Part shown: positions 59,819-64,000 of the stretch, in pieces
How the letters are laid out: every line of letters starts with the position of its first letter
Position numbering within the stretch: position 1 is the stretch's first letter
Origin: DATKHR01 sp035939575
GTDB taxonomy: Bacteria; Acidobacteriota; Vicinamibacteria; Vicinamibacterales; CAVVIG01
Reading direction: 5' to 3'
Assembly: GCA_035939575.1 (NCBI GenBank)
Contig: DASZFS010000280.1
Coordinates: 43,833 to 107,832 of the forward strand
DNA length: 64,000 nucleotides
Notes under the pieces: model-generated
Databases searched by the model: none
What the model was told of the DNA's origin: nothing
Seen by the model: the letters and a program-made list of their open reading frames with translations, nothing else
Program-made: the position numbers and the translations under genes

Positions 59819-62800
59819 CTAAGCTCCCGAAGCCCACATGACCGAGACCGAAGCCACGATGGTATGTGTTGCATCCGGACCCGGGTTATCTATTCGAACG
59901 TCGTAGTTGTCGCCAGAATTGAATATCTGATACGACCCTCCCAACACAGCCGTCGTGCTTCCAGCCGGTATGCTCACTACGTTTCCTGTGGAAGATCCAT
60001 TTCTATAAAGTGTGAAAGTCGTAGTTTGAGCCATCGAATTGGAGCGCGGTGTAACTGTCATACCCATGAAAGTTGCGCCGACAACGAGCGGATAGCTCAT
60101 CGGGTTAGCGCTTCCGGCTGCATCTCCCGCGTCGGGCAGATAACAGAGCGTAGCTCCGGCTCCGCCAGCGAGAGACCCTGAATGATGCGTTACCGTATTA
60201 GAAGAGTAGGTGCTGGATGTGAATGAGACACCGAAGTCCCTATACCCTGCTGCACCTGACCAAGCGAGAACAGAACCATTAGCAACCGCGATGTTGCCTA
60301 AGGCGCCTGTGAAGGTCGGTAGGTGAGAAGCATCGAAGTTGATCTTAGACCCGTACGGGTCCGTATATTGAAGCGGGCTACCGTTCTCCCCGAAAATAAG
60401 GAACCCGTATGATGATCCGGCCGAAGTCGTGCCGCCGACCGAAGTGTTAGCTCCCGGTCCAGCTAAATTTACGTTCCACCGTCCGTCCAGCGCAATGAGC
60501 GATGCCGCCACGGATGACTCAAGATCAATCTGCGCGATAGAAACAGAACCGCCGCCAACTAAAGACAGTTGTCCGTTTATCGTTCGTACAGGAAAGCTGA
60601 CAACCGCGGACGAAGATCCGACGTTGAAGGTGGCGCCTGAGAAGCCGGCACCCACAGAGAGATTCATGAAATTCGTGAAGGTTAAATTGTTTCCTACGGC
60701 AAATCCGGGATTGAGATTCAGCGTGATCGGATTTGTTATAGTGCAATTCGTTGTCGTGCAAAGACCGGCCGCCGTCGTCACCGACTGAGACAGAGAAGAA
60801 GTGGTACCTGCTCTGCTCGATCCGGAACCTGCAGTGCTTCTCACCGGATGCGTATAGCTCTGCGCCATGTTCATGCTGGGACAGTTCGTCGCGCTGAAGC
60901 TCGTAGCCGCCTGCAGAAACGAAGTTCTAAAGAACCCATCTCCGAACGCGATCGCTGCGCCTGTTCTAAAGCCTGCGATGTTGATGGTACCAGCTGAGTT
61001 CCTTACGTTGAGCGTAATGCCGACAGAGAAGTTGACTCCTGCCTGCTCAATATAGAAAACGTCACCCGCTGCCGGAGCTGTAGAAAGAGCTTGAGACAGA
61101 ATAAGCGTGTTTCCTCCGGTGACTTTCCCGACTGAGCCAGACACGTTTCTGAGGGCGACCGTCGCGGTCGCAGCGTCGAACCTGATACGATAGCCCCACG
61201 GGGCAGCGGGCTCCGCACCGAATCCGGGAGCCCCACCTCCATTGAGCGTGCACGGAATACTGGTAGTGGTCGCCGCGCCTGTCGGATTGTAGCCCGCGAC
61301 GTTCATACCTGGCGCGGTGATGCCACCGACGTAGGCCACGTCATTCGCGCTCCCGTCGAAGGCCGTACAACCAGCCGTCGTGTTCGTACCAGTTGCACGC
61401 AAGCAAGAGTTCGTTTTGTATCCACTCACGCCGCTCATGAGCGTGGCTAAGTCGTCTGAATAAGTCACCGTGGTGTTAGAACCACCGTTGGCGATGATGA
61501 CCTCGAAGGTTCGATTCGCGCCGTTTCTCGGAAATATGGCGGCGAGACCAGCGATGGTCTTCTTCGCCACGAGACCGGCCGCCGCCGATGCAATGACGTA
61601 GTTGCCCGCGGTTAGATCGGGAGAGTCGGCATAGCCCTTGTTCAAATCGTTACCGTTGACACTGTCGACGGCAAAAACTCGAATCCCCGATGCAGACCAC
61701 GTGGCAGTCGTCGTGATCGGAATGGCGTACCAGGCGAGACCGACCGAATCCCACCACCACACAATCTTATTTGTCGTGTCGGGCACGACCGGTACTGAGA
61801 GCGGTGCGCCGGATACGAAAGAAGCCGCGGGTGTTCCGGTCGGCGCACCAGCCATCGACGCGAGAGCACCGAAGCCGTCCGTCGCACCGGTAGCGAGCTG
61901 AGCGCTTTGCGAACCGATGACCATGGTTCGGTTGGCATTCCACTGGCCCGCGCCCACACCGTCGACCTCGAAGATGCCGCCGAGATGCCCATCGAGAAGG
62001 ATGGCATTGTCGGGTACGTAGAACTTCTGAGCACCGCTGTCTGCGCGGAAAGCTTCACCGTTCGATCCGGCTCCGGTAGCACGGAACGGCGCGAGCGCTG
62101 CGGCTCCGGTATTGCCTTTGACTTGCAGAGCATTCGTCGTCCCGTCGAAGCCGGCGTTCGTACCGTCGATGACGACGCCGCGACCCTTCGCGTTCAGAAG
62201 CGTCAGCGTCTGATCGGCAGCACCTGCACCGGCCGCGTACGTGGTCGCGAGCGTGCCCGCACCTTGAACACCCTGCGCGCCCTGCGATCCTTGATTGCCT
62301 TGCGCTCCAGCCGTACCCTGAAAGCCCTGTGCGCCCTGTGCGCCGGAACCGGCAACGCCTTGGAAGCCCTGCGCTCCGGTCGCACCTTGAGCACCTTGAG
62401 TACCCTGGAAGCCCTGCGCTCCGGTCGCACCTTGAGCACCTTGAGCACCTTGAGGTCCAGTCGCACCGCTAGCGCCGGTCTCCAAAGCCAGCGCGATCTG
62501 AACGAGACCTGTCGCCGCGTACTGCGCCGCGGTCTCGATCACGCCAAGAATAACGGCGGTACCCGGCGGCACGTTCGTTCCACGACCAGCAACCGTCGCG
62601 GACACGTAGACTTGCTGACCTGCAACGGGCGTAAGACCCGTCTCCAACAGGACGTCGACCTGTGCACCTGTCGTGAAGATGTTCGCTGAACCGCCGGGCC
62701 CGATAGAACCGACGCCGTTGATACCGACAAGCCCCGCAAGATGTGGCGCCGAATCGGCCTGCGCGCGCACGAACGTGCCCGGTGCGGATATGCGCACGAC

Positions 62801-62869
62801 TTCGCCGTGCACAACGAGCGTGCCTGTACCGTTTATCAGAGGCACATATGGAGAAGTAGTGGTGGACAC
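59819..62869 (-). CDS. Second collagen-like fibre protein, 1016 aa
   Basis: Residues 1-131 form a head related to that of the fibre at 23247 (VLLETGLTPVAGQQVYVSA, T-N-V-P-P). Residues about 132-205 are Gly-x-y triplets (GAQGAQGATGAQGFQ). A beta-rich shaft follows, with a module shared with the lipoprotein at 45574 (VFAVDSVNGNDLNKG, VAYVGGITAPG). The final 150 residues form another beta domain. GGAGG six bases before the GTG. Probably a host-recognition fibre. Confidence 0.85.
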   Translation of the reverse strand: MSTTTSPYVPLINGTGTLVVHGEVVRISAPGTFVRAQADSAPHLAGLVGINGVGSIGPGGSANIFTTGAQVDVLLETGLTPVAGQQVYVSATVAGRGTNVPPGTAVILGVIETAAQYAATGLVQIALALETGASGATGPQGAQGAQGATGAQGFQGTQGAQGATGAQGFQGVAGSGAQGAQGFQGTAGAQGNQGSQGAQGVQGAGTLATTYAAGAGAADQTLTLLNAKGRGVVIDGTNAGFDGTTNALQVKGNTGAAALAPFRATGAGSNGEAFRADSGAQKFYVPDNAILLDGHLGGIFEVDGVGAGQWNANRTMVIGSQSAQLATGATDGFGALASMAGAPTGTPAASFVSGAPLSVPVVPDTTNKIVWWWDSVGLAWYAIPITTTATWSASGIRVFAVDSVNGNDLNKGYADSPDLTAGNYVIASAAAGLVAKKTIAGLAAIFPRNGANRTFEVIIANGGSNTTVTYSDDLATLMSGVSGYKTNSCLRATGTNTTAGCTAFDGSANDVAYVGGITAPGMNVAGYNPTGAATTTSIPCTLNGGGAPGFGAEPAAPWGYRIRFDAATATVALRNVSGSVGKVTGGNTLILSQALSTAPAAGDVFYIEQAGVNFSVGITLNVRNSAGTINIAGFRTGAAIAFGDGFFRTSFLQAATSFSATNCPSMNMAQSYTHPVRSTAGSGSSRAGTTSSLSQSVTTAAGLCTTTNCTITNPITLNLNPGFAVGNNLTFTNFMNLSVGAGFSGATFNVGSSSAVVSFPVRTINGQLSLVGGGSVSIAQIDLESSVAASLIALDGRWNVNLAGPGANTSVGGTTSAGSSYGFLIFGENGSPLQYTDPYGSKINFDASHLPTFTGALGNIAVANGSVLAWSGAAGYRDFGVSFTSSTYSSNTVTHHSGSLAGGAGATLCYLPDAGDAAGSANPMSYPLVVGATFMGMTVTPRSNSMAQTTTFTLYRNGSSTGNVVSIPAGSTTAVLGGSYQIFNSGDNYDVRIDNPGPDATHTIVASVSVMWASGA
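62255..62476 (-). repeat. Collagen-like Gly-x-y coding repeat
   Basis: About 25 nine-base units, shorter than the array at 23655-24390 but of the same GAQ/GFQ/GAT composition. Confidence 0.8.
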
Positions 62870-62873
62870 GGTT

Positions 62874-63056
62874 TTACCTCCCGCACCCGCACGGTTTCTT
62901 GATCATCCGAACTGGTCGCGCACCGCGCCGACCAGCGCCAAGCGCCGGCCTCTTAGACCCCGAAGACGCAGCCGCAGCGATCCCGCCAATCGCCGCAAGC
63001 GCGCCCAGCACGCCGGCTGCGATTCCGATTCCGCTGGGCTTGTCGTTCGAGTTCAT
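62874..63056 (-). CDS. Small membrane protein with basic tail, 60 aa
   Basis: A Gly/Ala-rich span (GIAAGVLGALAAIGGIAAAA) then GAGRRGARPVRMIKKPCGCGR. GGAGG lies 6 bases before ATG 63056. The basic tail is like those at 20332-22462. Confidence 0.68.
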   Translation of the reverse strand: MNSNDKPSGIGIAAGVLGALAAIGGIAAAASSGSKRPALGAGRRGARPVRMIKKPCGCGR

Positions 63057-63160
63057 CACACCCTCCAAAACGCAAAACGGCGCCTAGCGAGAGCGAACCA
63101 TCCGCCCACACGAGACGCCGGTTAATCCGGTCGTGCTGTTCGGCTTACGCCGTTATGTAC

Positions 63161-63754
63161 TTACGTGATCGAGTAAGCTGTACGATCTTGCTTCTTACGC
63201 TTCTTCTCTTCGGCGATTTTCATCGCTTCAGATTCTGCCTCCTCAAGAGCTGCGCCACCGAGTGCGACAGTGTGGATGAGCTTGCCGATGATGAAGAGAC
63301 CGACGACCGACACAGCCGCGATCCCGATCCACATGAACGTGTTACTCGGACCACCAGGCGCACTTGGCGGAGGCGTACCGGCCACGGCCGCACCCCACTT
63401 CTTGAACTTCGCGCCCCAATCGGCCGCCTGCGCTTGAAAATTGGCGACCTTGCTCTGCACGTCGCTCGTGAACCAACTCACCCACGAATTGAATTTGTTG
63501 GCGAACGTGCTGCCGTAGAACTGTTCCCAACTGTCTACGAACGCCTGAAAAGCGTCGCCGCTCCCTGTGGGAACCCTGCTTAACCAGGCTCCGCCGCGCT
63601 GGACGGTCTTCGCCAACGACGTGACGTAGGCATCCGTCTGCTGTGCAGCGTTTCGCAGATCAGGAGGTGTCGAAAAGAAGCCTGTCGACGCCGTAGTCGC
63701 GTCAGCTCCGAGTCCAGGTGCCAGGTATTCAACGTCGCCGACGTTCAAGAACAT
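63161..63754 (-). CDS. Membrane protein with helical N domain, 197 aa
   Basis: N terminus MFLNVGDVEYLAPGLGAD, then amphipathic aromatic helices (FQAFVDSWEQFYGSTF, NKFNSWVSWFTSDVQSK), a Pro-rich linker, a span (MWIGIAAVSVVGLFIIGKLI) and a Lys/Arg-rich tail (EEKKRKKQDR). AGGTGA precedes ATG 63754. Possibly a virion membrane or injection protein. Confidence 0.68.
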   Translation of the reverse strand: MFLNVGDVEYLAPGLGADATTASTGFFSTPPDLRNAAQQTDAYVTSLAKTVQRGGAWLSRVPTGSGDAFQAFVDSWEQFYGSTFANKFNSWVSWFTSDVQSKVANFQAQAADWGAKFKKWGAAVAGTPPPSAPGGPSNTFMWIGIAAVSVVGLFIIGKLIHTVALGGAALEEAESEAMKIAEEKKRKKQDRTAYSIT

Positions 63755-63758
63755 GGTG

Positions 63759-64000
63759 TCACCTGCTGAAGATGACGCCGAGAATGCCTCCCGCGAGCGC
63801 ACCGATCACAGTGCCAAGCACACGCCGCTCGGGCGCCAAGAACGCCCCGAAGCCGGCGCCGAGCGCCATCGCCGTCGTGGCCCCGATGGATGTCGTGAGC
63901 GACAGATGCAGCGGAGGCATCGACGTCACGCCTGTGCTCGTCGCCGCGTCGCCGAAGCCGTTCATGGGCGTCATGACGCCGTTCTCGTAGAAGCGATACG
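63759..64000 (-). CDS. Membrane protein, partial at window edge
   Basis: The frame stays open to base 64000, and the upstream residues (YRFYENGV before the ATG at 63974) look natural, so the true start may lie outside. Two Gly/Ala-rich spans (TTAMALGAGFGAFLAP and VLGTVIGALAGGILGVIF). Coupled to the next gene. Confidence 0.55.
   Translation of the reverse strand, partial: YRFYENGVMTPMNGFGDAATSTGVTSMPPLHLSLTTSIGATTAMALGAGFGAFLAPERRVLGTVIGALAGGILGVIFSR

Noticed and set aside
1..64000. tRNA genes, rRNA, CRISPR arrays, insertion sequences
   Set aside because: No cloverleaf with T-loop consensus, no spaced direct repeats and no transposase-like protein were noticed by eye; a computed scan would be firmer.

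Overview
This window looks like part of a GC-rich double-stranded DNA bacteriophage genome, or an integrated or plasmid-like phage relative. Genes are packed almost end to end, most successive genes share their stop and start bases (ATGA, GTGA or TGATG), and there is no gap above 300 bases. Recognisable functions are phage functions: replication and recombination, dTMP supply, fibres, lysis and a tyrosine recombinase. No tRNA, rRNA, CRISPR array or insertion sequence was seen. No terminase, portal, major capsid protein or tail tape-measure could be recognised, so the core virion genes are outside the window or too diverged to read by eye. Both ends cut through genes. The host cannot be named. 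High GC, sigma70-like promoters with a long 18-base spacer and leaderless operon heads would fit an actinobacterial, deinococcal, myxobacterial or similar host.

Layout. (1) 1-1780: end of an unknown gene, then a leftward pair with a DUF3987-type ATPase. (2) 1952-19165, rightward: replication and nucleotide operon with SNF2-like helicase, PD-(D/E)XK nuclease, Sak4-like ATPase, SSB-like protein, PolB-type exonuclease, a UDG-exonuclease-family A polymerase fusion, RecD2-like helicase, AEP primase, thymidylate kinase, MazG-like protein, deoxyribosyltransferase-like protein and ThyX. (3) 19195-27306, rightward: Pro-rich and small polybasic-tailed proteins, a 2OG-Fe(II) oxygenase-like protein, a large collagen-like fibre, and a glycosyltransferase-methyltransferase fusion. 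(4) 27325-29012, leftward: small membrane proteins and a lipoprotein tyrosine phosphatase. (5) 29070-32365, rightward: peptidoglycan-binding-like membrane protein, a second glycosyltransferase-like protein and a sulfotransferase. (6) 32352-35696, leftward: DNA adenine methylase, sugar N-acetyltransferase, DegT-type aminotransferase. (7) 35750-36365, rightward: two small unknowns. (8) 36348-42057, leftward: membrane and zinc-binding proteins, UvrD-like helicase, holin-like protein. (9) 42113-42763, rightward: GH25 lysozyme. (10) 42717-51661, leftward: many small Cys-rich proteins, a fibre-like lipoprotein, a winged-helix protein, a minimal tyrosine recombinase and a ribbon-helix-helix-like protein. 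(11) 51733-56590, rightward: tandem ribbon-helix-helix protein, a paralogous family of small unknown proteins, membrane proteins, thioredoxin. (12) 56626-64000, leftward: lipoproteins, papain-like protease, coiled-coil protein, a second collagen-like fibre and more membrane proteins.

Themes. First, operon heads share a promoter form TTGAC(G/C)-N18-TAnnnT placed 6-8 bases before the first start codon, so their mRNAs should be leaderless; internal genes use Shine-Dalgarno sites or coupling. Second, sugar-building, sugar-transfer, sulfate-transfer and hydroxylase-like genes surround the collagen-like fibre, suggesting a decorated fibre or a remodelled host surface. Third, at least nine small proteins share a C-terminal motif of the form E-G-x-x-W-[LIV]-R-G-H ... 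S-P-x-x-R-A-L-x-V-A-x-A-L, a family I do not recognise. Fourth, six consecutive small proteins end in Arg/Lys-rich tails whose codons also form the next gene's ribosome site.
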